Shown piece by piece: positions 1-8,210 of a stretch of 64,000 bases of DNA (the stretch's first letter is position 1; each line of letters begins with the position of its first letter). The DNA comes from Paraburkholderia sabiae (GTDB lineage Bacteria; Pseudomonadota; Gammaproteobacteria; Burkholderiales; Burkholderiaceae). A program made the position numbers and the translations under genes. The stretch is from the NCBI RefSeq assembly GCF_030412785.1, contig NZ_CP125295.1, positions 4,340,001 to 4,404,000 of the forward strand, in the 5' to 3' direction. The notes beneath the pieces are model-generated. The model searched no databases. It had not been told where the DNA came from and saw nothing but the letters and a program-made list of their open reading frames with translations.

Positions 1-1
1 G

Positions 2-232
2 CCGGGGTTTCTCGGTCTCGGTGCGATCATCCAGACGACCGACCTGATTGCCACGCTGCCGCGACACATCGGCCAGACGCTTGCACAGGTAAGCGATCTC
101 GCGATTCATCCGTGCCCCGTTCCCGTGGACGGGTTTGCGGTGCGGCAACACTGGCATGCGAGGTATCACCACGAAGCAGGTAATCGCTGGTTGCGTGAGA
201 CGATGGCGCAGCTATTTGGCAGCGCACGCTGA
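2..232 (+). CDS. LysR-family transcriptional regulator, C-terminal fragment (cut by window edge)
   Basis: An open frame runs from base 2 to a TGA at 230-232 and encodes 76 residues with no start inside the window. The sequence has the look of the end of a LysR effector-binding domain: a TTDLIATLPRHIG segment, then PCPVPVDGFAVRQHWHARYHH and a final NRWLRETMAQLFG helix. This QHW-HARYHH type of C-terminus is common in LysR regulators of aromatic catabolism genes in proteobacteria. The gene reads away from the left edge, so its targets lie outside the window. The family call is firm; the regulated pathway is unknown. Confidence 0.8.
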   Translation, partial: PGFLGLGAIIQTTDLIATLPRHIGQTLAQVSDLAIHPCPVPVDGFAVRQHWHARYHHEAGNRWLRETMAQLFGSAR

Positions 233-591
233 GCTTTCGCTTAAGACTTCCACACCGCGAACTCGCCGTGTGAACTGTTCATAGCCAGGCAGCACGCGCC
301 CAAGCGTGCAATCGGCGAATCGAAACCACTTACAAACGGCCTCCAAGGTTCACGGAAACCCGACCTCCGTGCGATGACCGTACATATGCGTACGTTAATC
401 GCGCAGGTTCTTACCGGATCTATCGCCGAATCACACCAATCCGACCTAATCTTTAGCCAGGCTCGGCGAGCAGTTTTTCTGGGCATTTCAACCCGCGACA
501 CATTGGCGAGCCCCGCTCGCAATCAATACCTTTGTTCGTCACAAACGATCAAATATATAGGAATGCGAAGTGAATGAATAAGTAAAGATTT
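233..591. other. intergenic region without a supported gene
   Basis: About 480 bases separate the LysR stop from the tannase-family start. Two short open frames occur here on opposite strands, but neither has a recognisable protein or a good ribosome binding site, and base composition is lower in GC than the flanks. The interrupted repeat CGTAC-ATATGC-GTACG is near 379-394. I see nothing else until the hairpin at 592. Confidence 0.5.
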
Positions 592-614
592 TCCGAAAAT
601 TACGGCTTTTCGGA
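592..614. promoter_or_regulatory. perfect 8-bp inverted repeat upstream of the tannase-family gene
   Basis: TCCGAAAA (592-599) and TTTTCGGA (607-614) are exact reverse complements around a 7-base spacer. It sits about 100 bases upstream of the start at 716, in a low-GC stretch. It could be an operator or a weak terminator; there is no clear T-run after it, which favours an operator. Confidence 0.4.
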
Positions 615-715
615 GAGCCGGTAAGAAGTTCGCATCGCCGCGTGATCGCTGTATGGAGCTTGAGAAGAAAGACCTGAAGGTAATCGACCTAAACCAGTAA
701 AAGGACAGTCATCCC

Positions 716-2431
716 ATGGAAACGTTCGTACGGTCTTTAAACGTAAATCGGTGCCTGCTACCAGCAGCAGTCGGTGTCGCTTCGGCATTTCTTTTCATGC
801 CGGTTCAGGCGCACGCAAGCAACTGCGAAACATTGACGGGCGTGTCGTTGCCTGGGAATACCACCATCACGTCGGCTCAGACTTTGTCTGGGAATCTGAC
901 GATCAACGCGGTTGGCGCGACAGCTAATTCGACCGGTATGCCGCCGTTCTGCCGCATCGTCGGAGTCACCAGGCCCGGCCCTAACTCCAGCGTCAACTGG
1001 GAAGTATGGATGCCGGCGAGCGGCTGGAATGGTCGATATGTACAAATCGGCGGCGGTGCGATCGATGGTTCGGTGAACGTTTCTACTCTTGCTGCCCGGG
1101 TGCAACTGGGATATGCCGCGGCAGCGGATGATGGCGGCTCAACTGGCAAGTTCGCGGATTTCGTCAACAATTCTGATCGGCAACTCGACTTTGCCTACCG
1201 CGCCTATCCGGCCACGCACGATAACGCGATACCCCTGATCCGAACCTTCTACGGCGCGGGACCGCAGAAGTCCTATTTCACAGGATGTTCCGAAGGCGGA
1301 CGCGAAGCCCTTTTGATGGCTCAACGCTATCCGACCTACTTCGACGGAATCCAGGCAGGCTCACCCGCGAAGTACCCGTCCCACATGTGGATTGGTAACA
1401 ACATCTGGCTCGACCGGCTCTTCTCGAACCCGGCCAATGCTCTGTCGGTGCAACAGATCAACCTGATTCAAAACGCCTCGACAGCGGCGTGCGCGTCGCC
1501 GGCTACGGGAGTTGTTGCAGATCCCCGTCAATGCAAATGGGATGTCAGTTCCCTGCTGTGCACAGCAGGCAATACTCCCGAGACTGGCACGTGCCTGAGT
1601 GCGGCTCAGGTTGCCACCATGAAGCAGGTTCTGGGACGAAATGGGGGAGCGCACAACCCGCGAACCGGGAAGATGATATTCCCGGGGGTAAATCCATTTT
1701 CGGGGCTTACCGGCTTATTTCCCGGATCAAATGCCACCGATTCCCACATTCAATACATCGGCAGTCTCTTCTATAACAATCTGAATTGGCCTTGGCAGGA
1801 CTACAACTTCGCTTCAGATCAGGCGAAGCTGGACGCGCTGCCGATGGCAAAGGCCATAGAGACAATCAACCCGGATTTGTCCGCCTTCGCGGCCCACGGT
1901 GGCAAGTTGCTCATGTGGGCGGGCTGGGAAGATCCACAGATCTTTGTCTGGGATACGGTCAACTTTTACGACTATATGGTCCGTCACAATGCGAATCCCG
2001 TAGACGGCGCGTTGATCGACCTCAATTACGACAATCCTGAATATCCCTATGGAAAAACGACGCCGTCTGAGTTCATAAACCCTGCACTGAAGCAACGTTT
2101 CGCAGCCGCCAGTCACGCGGCTTATGGTCGTGCCGTCGATGCGACGAGCAAGTTTGCCAAGCTGTACATGGCGTCGGGCGTGAATCACTGCGGCGGAGGG
2201 CCGGGCGCTCAGGATTTCATTGCGCAGGGCATGAACGGCTCGCTCACCCAGGCATTGATTAACTGGGTTGAAAAAGGCGAAGCTCCGGAAGCAATCCCGG
2301 TTTCCAAACGACAAAACGACACCGCGACGGGTGCCGTCAAGTTCAGTTCGCTTATGTGCCCTTATCCAAAGTCGCTGAACTACTCGGGCAGCGGTGATCC
2401 GTTAAGTTCCAGTAGCTATACCTGCCAGTAA
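716..2431 (+). CDS. secreted tannase/feruloyl esterase family hydrolase
   Basis: The 571-residue protein begins with a hydrophobic leader ending near VQAHA, so it is exported, probably to the periplasm or outside. The tannase/feruloyl esterase family has a CS-D-HC arrangement, where two cysteines next to the catalytic Ser and His form a disulfide. Here this reads as Cys191-Ser192 in GCSEGGREA, Asp406 in GWEDPQ, and His491-Cys492 in VNHCGGG. Length is typical of bacterial members. The likely job is hydrolysis of ester bonds in tannins or hydroxycinnamate esters to release gallate or ferulate-type acids; the exact ester cannot be read from sequence. It stands alone, with a hairpin before it and another after its stop. 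Start chosen from AAAAGGA about ten bases upstream. Confidence 0.88.
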   Translation: METFVRSLNVNRCLLPAAVGVASAFLFMPVQAHASNCETLTGVSLPGNTTITSAQTLSGNLTINAVGATANSTGMPPFCRIVGVTRPGPNSSVNWEVWMPASGWNGRYVQIGGGAIDGSVNVSTLAARVQLGYAAAADDGGSTGKFADFVNNSDRQLDFAYRAYPATHDNAIPLIRTFYGAGPQKSYFTGCSEGGREALLMAQRYPTYFDGIQAGSPAKYPSHMWIGNNIWLDRLFSNPANALSVQQINLIQNASTAACASPATGVVADPRQCKWDVSSLLCTAGNTPETGTCLSAAQVATMKQVLGRNGGAHNPRTGKMIFPGVNPFSGLTGLFPGSNATDSHIQYIGSLFYNNLNWPWQDYNFASDQAKLDALPMAKAIETINPDLSAFAAHGGKLLMWAGWEDPQIFVWDTVNFYDYMVRHNANPVDGALIDLNYDNPEYPYGKTTPSEFINPALKQRFAAASHAAYGRAVDATSKFAKLYMASGVNHCGGGPGAQDFIAQGMNGSLTQALINWVEKGEAPEAIPVSKRQNDTATGAVKFSSLMCPYPKSLNYSGSGDPLSSSSYTCQ

Positions 2432-2451
2432 CGATTCAGCTTAGGCTCGAA

Positions 2452-2480
2452 GAGGTGGCGAAGGAAGACTTCGTCACCTC
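2452..2480. terminator. hairpin between convergent tannase and gntR genes
   Basis: Arms GAGGTGGCGAAG (2452-2463) and CTTCGTCACCTC (2469-2480) pair over 12 bases with a single G-T pair and a 5-base loop. It lies 20 bases after the tannase-family stop, between two convergent genes. No T-run follows, so it is a hairpin-type or bidirectional terminator at moderate confidence. Confidence 0.5.
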
Positions 2481-2546
2481 GACTGGATTCTGCAGGGCTG
2501 TGCCTGGAAGGACCGACAGTTCCAATACCGGCAATTCACCGCTCGT

Positions 2547-3308
2547 CTACTTTCCTGCATTCTTGAGCACATCGAGCGCGGCCGTACACGCGCCCTGCAA
2601 CTGTTCCCGCATCAAGTCCTGCCCGTCTCCCGTGCGATTGACGATCCCGTCGCGAATCCGCACTGCCTGTTCGAACGATGCGCGCATCCGTCCGCCTCGC
2701 GCCATCGCAATGCGGCGCAGTCGACGCACCGGCCCGATCAGCGAGGCATGGTTCTGTTGCAATGTGCGGTTGTCGGCGATCGTCATCACGATCGTGTAAA
2801 AGCGGTCCAAGGCATCGACATATGCTCCCGCGTCATCCGCCTCGACGCTGGCGCGCATCGCGTCGATCACATCGTCTAGTTGCGCGGCACCGAGCGGCGT
2901 CATGCGCTCCGATGCGAGTTGCACCGCGAGACATTCGAGCGCGGCCCGCACCGTATAAATCTCCTCCACGTCGCGCAGCGTCACCGAACGCACGTAGGCG
3001 CCCACGCGCGGCAGGATCGTCACCAGCCCTTCGCGTTCGAGTTGCGCGAACGCCTCACGCATCGGTGTGCGGCTGACGTTCAGCTGCTTCGCCACCTGCA
3101 CCTCGGACAACCGGCTACCCGGCGCGAGCACGCCTTCCACGATCGCCTCGCGTAACGCGGGCACGACGACGCCATCGCTCAGCGAATCGCCGGAGGAGTC
3201 CAGCGTGCGCAACTGCGCGTGATATCGCGTGGCGATCGATTCCAGACTCGGCGCCTGGCGCGTGTGCGCCGTCGTGGTTTTGGAAGAAGCAGATTTTGCG
3301 GCAGGCAT
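2547..3308 (-). CDS. GntR-family (FCD) transcriptional regulator
   Basis: This 253-residue protein has an N-terminal winged helix (ALREAIVEGVLAPGSRLSE, then QLNVSRTPMREAFAQLEREG), the hallmark of GntR regulators, followed by an all-helical FCD ligand domain (LRDVEEIYTVRAALE). FCD members usually repress and are released by a small carboxylic acid. The start at 3308 is preceded by GAGGTG; an upstream in-frame ATG would place the start beyond the operator and is rejected. It is divergent from the enoyl-CoA hydratase gene at 3365, and a perfect palindrome lies in the 56-base gap. It most likely controls that operon and itself. Confidence 0.9.
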   Translation of the reverse strand: MPAAKSASSKTTTAHTRQAPSLESIATRYHAQLRTLDSSGDSLSDGVVVPALREAIVEGVLAPGSRLSEVQVAKQLNVSRTPMREAFAQLEREGLVTILPRVGAYVRSVTLRDVEEIYTVRAALECLAVQLASERMTPLGAAQLDDVIDAMRASVEADDAGAYVDALDRFYTIVMTIADNRTLQQNHASLIGPVRRLRRIAMARGGRMRASFEQAVRIRDGIVNRTGDGQDLMREQLQGACTAALDVLKNAGK

Positions 3309-3335
3309 TGACACCTCGGAATTCTGTGAATACGC

Positions 3336-3352
3336 TGTATACAGATTATACA
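3336..3352. promoter_or_regulatory. probable GntR operator
   Basis: TGTATA (3336-3341) and TATACA (3347-3352) form a perfect 17-bp palindrome with a 5-base centre. It lies between the divergent gntR and enoyl-CoA hydratase starts, where it would cover the promoters of both. FCD-type GntR proteins bind palindromes of this size. Assignment to the adjacent regulator is inference. Confidence 0.65.
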
Positions 3353-3364
3353 ACAGGAGACGAC

Positions 3365-4096
3365 ATGGATCGCAGTCCATTGCAGGCCCCCGTTCTGATC
3401 GAGCATACGGGCGACACGCTGACTTTCACGTTGAACCGCCCCGACGCCGGCAACGAAATATCGGGTGTGATGTTCGACGCGATGTCGGACGCGTTGCGCG
3501 CCGAGGCTGTGCAGCCGAAAGCGCGCGTGTTGCGCATCCGCGCGAATGGCGACGTGTTCTGCACGGGCCGCGAACGGGCGGGACGTGACGCCGTGTCGAT
3601 CCGCGCTGAAGTCGCGCGGCTGATCGAACTCAAGCGGCTCGTACACAGCACGTCGTTGATCTCGATTGCGCAGGTGCACGGCGACGCGTTCGGCTTTGGC
3701 TTCGGGCTCGCGATCCTGTGTGACTTTACGCTCGTCGCGTCGTCGGCGCGGCTCGCGTTTCCGGAGATGCGCGCCGGCCTCCCGCCCGCCGCGATCATGG
3801 CTTACCTCGGCGGCTATGCATTGCCCAAGGCCGTGTTTCCGATGGTCCTGTTCGGCGACGTCATCGCGCCTGAAGCGGCTTTGCAGGCAGGGCTCATCAC
3901 GCGCGTCTGCGAGCCCGCAGGCCTGCACGCCGAAGCGGACGCGCTTGCCGCGCGCATTCTTTCGATCGACGAAGCCGGTGCGAAACAGTGCAAGTCGTTC
4001 TTCCTTGCGGCACAGGAGGGCAGCGTCGAGCAGAACTTCCGCGCCGCGACCGACATGCTGACCGTGAATGCATTGCGACTGATGCAGGCCCGTTGA
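3365..4096 (+). CDS. enoyl-CoA hydratase/isomerase family protein
   Basis: The 243-residue protein has the crotonase fold signature: LTFTLNRPDAGNEIS near the N-terminus, an oxyanion-hole strand (SIAQVHGDAFGFGFGLAILCDF) and EMRAGLPP where family members carry a catalytic glutamate. It probably hydrates, isomerises or cleaves an acyl-CoA in cytosolic catabolism of an aromatic or side-chain acid. It is shorter than usual feruloyl-CoA hydratase-lyases (about 275 residues), so that reading is not secure. It is the first gene of an operon with an aromatic acid symporter (27-base gap) and an aldehyde dehydrogenase, a context that would fit cleavage of a cinnamoyl-type CoA ester to an aldehyde. RBS AGGAGA precedes the start. 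Confidence 0.8.
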   Translation: MDRSPLQAPVLIEHTGDTLTFTLNRPDAGNEISGVMFDAMSDALRAEAVQPKARVLRIRANGDVFCTGRERAGRDAVSIRAEVARLIELKRLVHSTSLISIAQVHGDAFGFGFGLAILCDFTLVASSARLAFPEMRAGLPPAAIMAYLGGYALPKAVFPMVLFGDVIAPEAALQAGLITRVCEPAGLHAEADALAARILSIDEAGAKQCKSFFLAAQEGSVEQNFRAATDMLTVNALRLMQAR

Positions 4097-4123
4097 GCAC
4101 CGTAACGTCGACAGGAGACAGAC

Positions 4124-5524
4124 ATGAACGTCAACGCAGGGCCCAGGCTCGACCGTTTGCCGATGTCGGGATTTCACCGGCGCATCATGTGGTTGATCGG
4201 CATTGGCATGTTTTTCGATGGTTTCGATATCTACGTTGCGTCGACGGTGCTCGGTGCGACGCTGAAATCCGGCTTCTCCACGCTTGGACAGAACGCGCTA
4301 TTCGTGTCGCTGACTTTTCTCGGCATGATGCTCGGCTCGCTCGGCACGGGTTTTCTCGGCGACCGCTTCGGCCGGCGCTTCACCTATCAGGCGAATCTCG
4401 CCGTGTTCGGACTGGCGTCGCTCGGCGCGGCACTCGCGCCGAACATGAGCGTGCTGATTGCGTGCCGCTTCGTAATGGGACTCGGACTCGGCGCGGAGAA
4501 CGTGGTCGGTTACTCGACGCTGACCGAGTTCGTGCCGCCGCAAAAACGCGGCAAGCTGCAAGGGCTGATGGCGGTCTTCGTGGTGTCGGGTCTGCCCGTC
4601 GCGGGGCTGATCGGACTGCTGCTGATTCCGTCGTTCGGCTGGCGCGCGATGTTCGTGCTCGGGGGCATCGGTGCGCTCGGCGTCTGGTATGCGCGCAAGT
4701 CGTTGCCCGAGTCGCCGCGCTGGCTCGATTCCGTCGGACGGCACGACGAGGCCGATGCGATTTTGCGCCGCATCGAAACCGAGGTGACGGCCGCGCGAGG
4801 CGGCGAGCCTCTGCCAGCTTTCGTTCCCGTGAAGACGGGCGCGGGCGCACCGCAAGCGCTGTCGTTCGGTTCGCTGTTCAGCGGCACGATGCTGCAACGG
4901 ATGATCGTCGGTTGCGTGACGCTCATCGTGATCAACACGCTGCTGTATGGCTTCGTGACCTGGCTGCCGACGTTCTTCGTCCATCAGGGCTTCAGCATCG
5001 CGAAGTCGTTTGGCTTTGCGCTCGTGATGTCGCTCGGCGCGCCGATCGGTTCCGCAATCGGCGCGCTCACGGCCGATGCGTGGGGACGCAAGCCGACCAT
5101 CATCGGCTCGTCGCTTGCTGCGATCCTGTTCGGTGCGATGTATCCGTTCATCACGAGCCCGGTGATTCTGCCCATCGTCGGTTTGCTGCTGACCATTCCC
5201 ATCTACGTGCTGGTCGCGCTGCTCTTCGCCGTGTACGTGCCCGAACTCTTTCCGACTGAAGTGCGGCTGCGCGCGTCGGGCGTCTGCAACACGCTGGGAC
5301 GCGGCGCAACCATCGTGACGCCTTTCATCGTGGTATCGCTTTTCGCGCAGTACGGCATCGTCGGCGTGCTCGCGATGATGATCGGTTTGCTCGCCGTGCA
5401 GATCGTCGTGGTCGCATGGCTGGGCGTCGAGCCGACGGGACAGCGCCTCGAAGACCTTCAGCCGCAAGACACGCATACGCGCGACGCGCTTCATGCCGAC
5501 GCGCACGCTTCGCCTCTCAAATGA
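4124..5524 (+). CDS. MFS transporter, aromatic acid:H+ symporter (AAHS) type
   Basis: A 466-residue inner-membrane protein with about 12 hydrophobic segments. It carries the DGFDIY motif in the first helix, GDRFGRR between helices 2 and 3, and LPESPRWL in the central loop, all typical of AAHS/sugar-like major facilitator symporters. AAHS members bring in hydroxybenzoates, vanillate, gallate or related acids with protons. Start has AGGAGA eight bases upstream. It lies between the enoyl-CoA hydratase and aldehyde dehydrogenase genes (18-base gap to the latter), so it should import the substrate of that operon. Confidence 0.88.
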   Translation: MNVNAGPRLDRLPMSGFHRRIMWLIGIGMFFDGFDIYVASTVLGATLKSGFSTLGQNALFVSLTFLGMMLGSLGTGFLGDRFGRRFTYQANLAVFGLASLGAALAPNMSVLIACRFVMGLGLGAENVVGYSTLTEFVPPQKRGKLQGLMAVFVVSGLPVAGLIGLLLIPSFGWRAMFVLGGIGALGVWYARKSLPESPRWLDSVGRHDEADAILRRIETEVTAARGGEPLPAFVPVKTGAGAPQALSFGSLFSGTMLQRMIVGCVTLIVINTLLYGFVTWLPTFFVHQGFSIAKSFGFALVMSLGAPIGSAIGALTADAWGRKPTIIGSSLAAILFGAMYPFITSPVILPIVGLLLTIPIYVLVALLFAVYVPELFPTEVRLRASGVCNTLGRGATIVTPFIVVSLFAQYGIVGVLAMMIGLLAVQIVVVAWLGVEPTGQRLEDLQPQDTHTRDALHADAHASPLK

Positions 5525-5542
5525 TTCGACAGGAACCATGCA

Positions 5543-7054
5543 ATGGATACAACCAACACGCAGCACTACGACGCACAGTTGTTGATCGACGGCGAATGGA
5601 CGGACGCTGAGGAAGGCCGCACGCTCGACATTCTGAATCCAGCGACGGGTGAAGTGATCGGCGCACTCGCATCGGCTTCGGCGGGCGATGTGGATCGCGC
5701 GGTGCAGGCCGGACATCGCGCATTCGAAGGCGGCGCGTGGCGCGATATGTCGATCCAGCAACGCGCGCGCATTCTCAATCGTTTCGCCGATCTGTTCGAA
5801 GCGGATCTCGAACAGTTTTACAAGCTGGAAACGCTGAACAACGGCCGGCCGATTTCGGAAACGCGCGCGCAGATTTCACGGTTGCCGCACTTCTATCGCT
5901 ACTTCGCGGCGCTCGCGCTGACACGACGCAGCGACGTGATTCCGATCGAAGGGCCGTACCTGTGCTACACGCAGCGCGTGCCGCTCGGCGTGGTTGCGCT
6001 GATGACGTCGTTCAATCATCCGTTGATGATTCTCTCGAAGAGCCTGGCGCCCGCGCTCGCGACGGGCAACAGCGTGGTCATCAAGGCATCGGAACAGACG
6101 CCGCTCACGACCGTGCGGCTCGTGAAGCTGCTGCAGGAAGCGGGCGTGCCCAAGGGCGTCGTCAACGTGGTGAACGGAGAAGGGCGCGAAGCGGGCGCGG
6201 CGCTCGCGCAGCATCCGCTGATTCGCAAAGTGGTATTCACGGGCGGCACGGAAGTCGGGCGCTCGATCGGCGAAGCGGCCGCGCGCAATTTTGCGCTGAC
6301 CACATTGGAACTCGGCGGCAAAGGGGCGGTGATCCTGTTCGATGACTTCGATATCGAGCGCGCGGTGAACGGCGCGGCGTTCGCCGCGTTCATCGGCGCG
6401 GGACAGACCTGCGTGTGCGGCGCGCGCATCCTCGTGCAGAAGTCGATGTATGCAGCGTTTCTCGAACGTTTCCGCGCGAAGGCAGAGCGCATTCGCGTGG
6501 GCGATCCGACCGATGCAAGGACCCAGCTTGGGCCCGTGATTTCGGAGCGTTCGCGGCAGCGCATTCTCGCGATGCTCGAACGCGCGAAGGAGGCTGGTGC
6601 GAAAGTGCTGACAGGCGGACGCGTACCGCAAGCATTGACGTCGGGTTACTTCCTCGAGCCGACTGTGATCTATGACGCGAATCCGCAATCGGAGATCGGT
6701 CAGGATGAGGTGTTCGGGCCCGTGACGGTCGTGATGCCATTCGAAGACGAAGCCGATGCAATCCGTATCGCCAACGACACGCAGTTCGGCCTCGCCGCTT
6801 CCATCTGGACGCAGGACGTCGCGCGTGCGCATCGTGTCGCGAGCAAGCTGGAATTCGGCATGGTGTGGGTGAACGATCATCATCGTCTGGACCCGGCGTC
6901 GCCGTGGGGCGGATTCAAGAACAGCGGCGTCGGGCGCGAGACAGGCATTGAGTCATTCGACCAGTTCAGCGAACCGCGTGCGGTGACGATCAACACGACG
7001 GGCAAAACAGTCGACTGGTACGCGGACGATGGCGAACCCAAGCGACTGAACTAG
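5543..7054 (+). CDS. aldehyde dehydrogenase (NAD(P)-dependent)
   Basis: The 503-residue protein is full length for the ALDH superfamily. The general base Glu256 is in TLELGGKGAV and the catalytic nucleophile Cys290 in GAGQTCVCGAR, 34 residues later as expected. GGTEVGRSIG is the cofactor-binding turn, and the C-terminal PWGGFKNSGVGRE segment is conserved. It oxidises an aldehyde to an acid in the cytosol. As last gene of the GntR-controlled operon with an acyl-CoA hydratase and an aromatic acid importer, an aromatic aldehyde such as a vanillin-type compound is plausible but not shown. It is convergent with the next LysR gene. Confidence 0.93.
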   Translation: MDTTNTQHYDAQLLIDGEWTDAEEGRTLDILNPATGEVIGALASASAGDVDRAVQAGHRAFEGGAWRDMSIQQRARILNRFADLFEADLEQFYKLETLNNGRPISETRAQISRLPHFYRYFAALALTRRSDVIPIEGPYLCYTQRVPLGVVALMTSFNHPLMILSKSLAPALATGNSVVIKASEQTPLTTVRLVKLLQEAGVPKGVVNVVNGEGREAGAALAQHPLIRKVVFTGGTEVGRSIGEAAARNFALTTLELGGKGAVILFDDFDIERAVNGAAFAAFIGAGQTCVCGARILVQKSMYAAFLERFRAKAERIRVGDPTDARTQLGPVISERSRQRILAMLERAKEAGAKVLTGGRVPQALTSGYFLEPTVIYDANPQSEIGQDEVFGPVTVVMPFEDEADAIRIANDTQFGLAASIWTQDVARAHRVASKLEFGMVWVNDHHRLDPASPWGGFKNSGVGRETGIESFDQFSEPRAVTINTTGKTVDWYADDGEPKRLN

Positions 7055-7145
7055 GCAGCGAGGGCGTCGAAATTGAGCGGGTGGAGCATCGAGAGCGCGA
7101 CGCTTCCTGCTGCCGCATGACAGCACACCGGATGGATGCGCGACG

Positions 7146-8078
7146 CTATAGGGCGTCGCCATACAACGGCAGAATTTTCGCCTCGAGCATCGACATGGCC
7201 TGGACCGCCAGCTGCGACAGCGTGTGCTTGCTGCTGGTCGCAATCGCAAGACGGCTGAAGAGCGTCGGCTCGGTGATTCGCATGACCTTGAAACGCCGCT
7301 TCAGTGCATCGCTTGTCGTTGCCTTCCGCGATAACACTGCATACCCGATGCCTTCGGTGACGAGGTCGAGAATCGACGTAACGGCATCGACCTCCAGTTC
7401 GATCCGCAAGCGCACGCCTTGCTCCGCCGCTGCGGATTCGACCATCCGCCTGATCGCATGCATGCGGCCGGGTATCACGAGCGGATAGCGCGCGATTTCC
7501 CGCAATGGGATCGCAGCAGACCTCGCGAGCGGTGCGTCGCCGTCTGCCGCGTCCAGATCGCCTGTATCCGGGCCGATCAGAAACAGTTCTTCCGTAAAGA
7601 TGGTTCGCTTGTCGATCAACGGCGAATCGAACGTGTCGTACAGGACGGCGACGTCGATGCGGCCCATCATCAGCCATTCGATCAGATAGGTGGACAAGCC
7701 TTGCGCCACGGAAATCGTTGCGCCCGGAAACGTGGTCCGAAAGCTCCTGACAAGTTCGTGCGTCGCGACCGTCGCAAAGCTGGGCGTGATGCCGATGCCG
7801 AAATGCCCACCAGGCGCGCCATGCAAACCATCCAGGTCCTGCGAGGCTCGCTGCACCTGCTGAAGAATACCTTTCGCATGTGCGAGCATCCGCTGTCCGG
7901 CTGGCGTCGGTGCGACGCCGCGTCCATTGCGTTCGAGCAGCGTATGACGCAACTCGACTTCCAGTTGCCGCACCAGCCGGCTCAACGCGGGCTGATTGGT
8001 GTCCAGCGTGATCGCCGCGCGTGTAAAGCTGCCGAGTTCGGCGACGTGAACAAATGCCTCGAGCTGCTTGAGTTCCAT
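7146..8078 (-). CDS. LysR-family transcriptional regulator of the ligI-dctA unit
   Basis: A 310-residue LysR protein starting MELKQLEAFVHVAELGSF, with the winged helix over residues 1-60 (AAITLDTNQPALSRLVRQLE) and the effector domain after about residue 90 (GHFGIGITPSFATV). It is divergent from the LigI-like hydrolase gene, the usual layout for a LysR activator and its target. A perfect 17-bp palindrome is seven bases upstream of its start, suitable for autoregulation. The effector may be the pyrone or a derived tricarboxylate. It is convergent with the aldehyde dehydrogenase gene. Confidence 0.9.
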   Translation of the reverse strand: MELKQLEAFVHVAELGSFTRAAITLDTNQPALSRLVRQLEVELRHTLLERNGRGVAPTPAGQRMLAHAKGILQQVQRASQDLDGLHGAPGGHFGIGITPSFATVATHELVRSFRTTFPGATISVAQGLSTYLIEWLMMGRIDVAVLYDTFDSPLIDKRTIFTEELFLIGPDTGDLDAADGDAPLARSAAIPLREIARYPLVIPGRMHAIRRMVESAAAEQGVRLRIELEVDAVTSILDLVTEGIGYAVLSRKATTSDALKRRFKVMRITEPTLFSRLAIATSSKHTLSQLAVQAMSMLEAKILPLYGDAL

Positions 8079-8084
8079 GGGACG

Positions 8085-8101
8085 TATGTGAAATTCACAT
8101 A
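8085..8101. promoter_or_regulatory. perfect palindrome at the start of the LysR gene
   Basis: TATGTGAA (8085-8092) and TTCACATA (8094-8101) are exact inverted repeats around one base. The site lies just upstream of the LysR start codon (8078) and 110 bases upstream of the LigI-like gene. It is probably the recognition or autoregulatory site for the adjacent LysR protein. A second, smaller hairpin, ATCCGCG and CGCGGAT, sits at 8169-8187 in the leader of the LigI-like gene. Confidence 0.5.
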
Positions 8102-8210
8102 TCAGCTAGTTCGGTATGGCAATTGTAGGCGTGGCGAGGGGCCGTCACAATCCGCTCACTCAATCGAAATCCGCGCTGCACGCGGATCACGCACAAAGAG
8201 ACGATCTTCG

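Noticed and set aside
241..577. Two short opposite-strand frames in the left intergenic region
   Set aside because: No recognisable protein, no good ribosome binding site, and they overlap each other.
3365..4096. Feruloyl-CoA hydratase-lyase assignment for the crotonase gene
   Set aside because: The protein is about 30 residues shorter and I cannot identify the specific catalytic residues of that enzyme; kept as a general family call.
4298..5761. 487-codon minus-strand frame opposite the MFS gene
   Set aside because: Antisense shadow with Arg/His-rich low-complexity sequence and no ribosome binding site.
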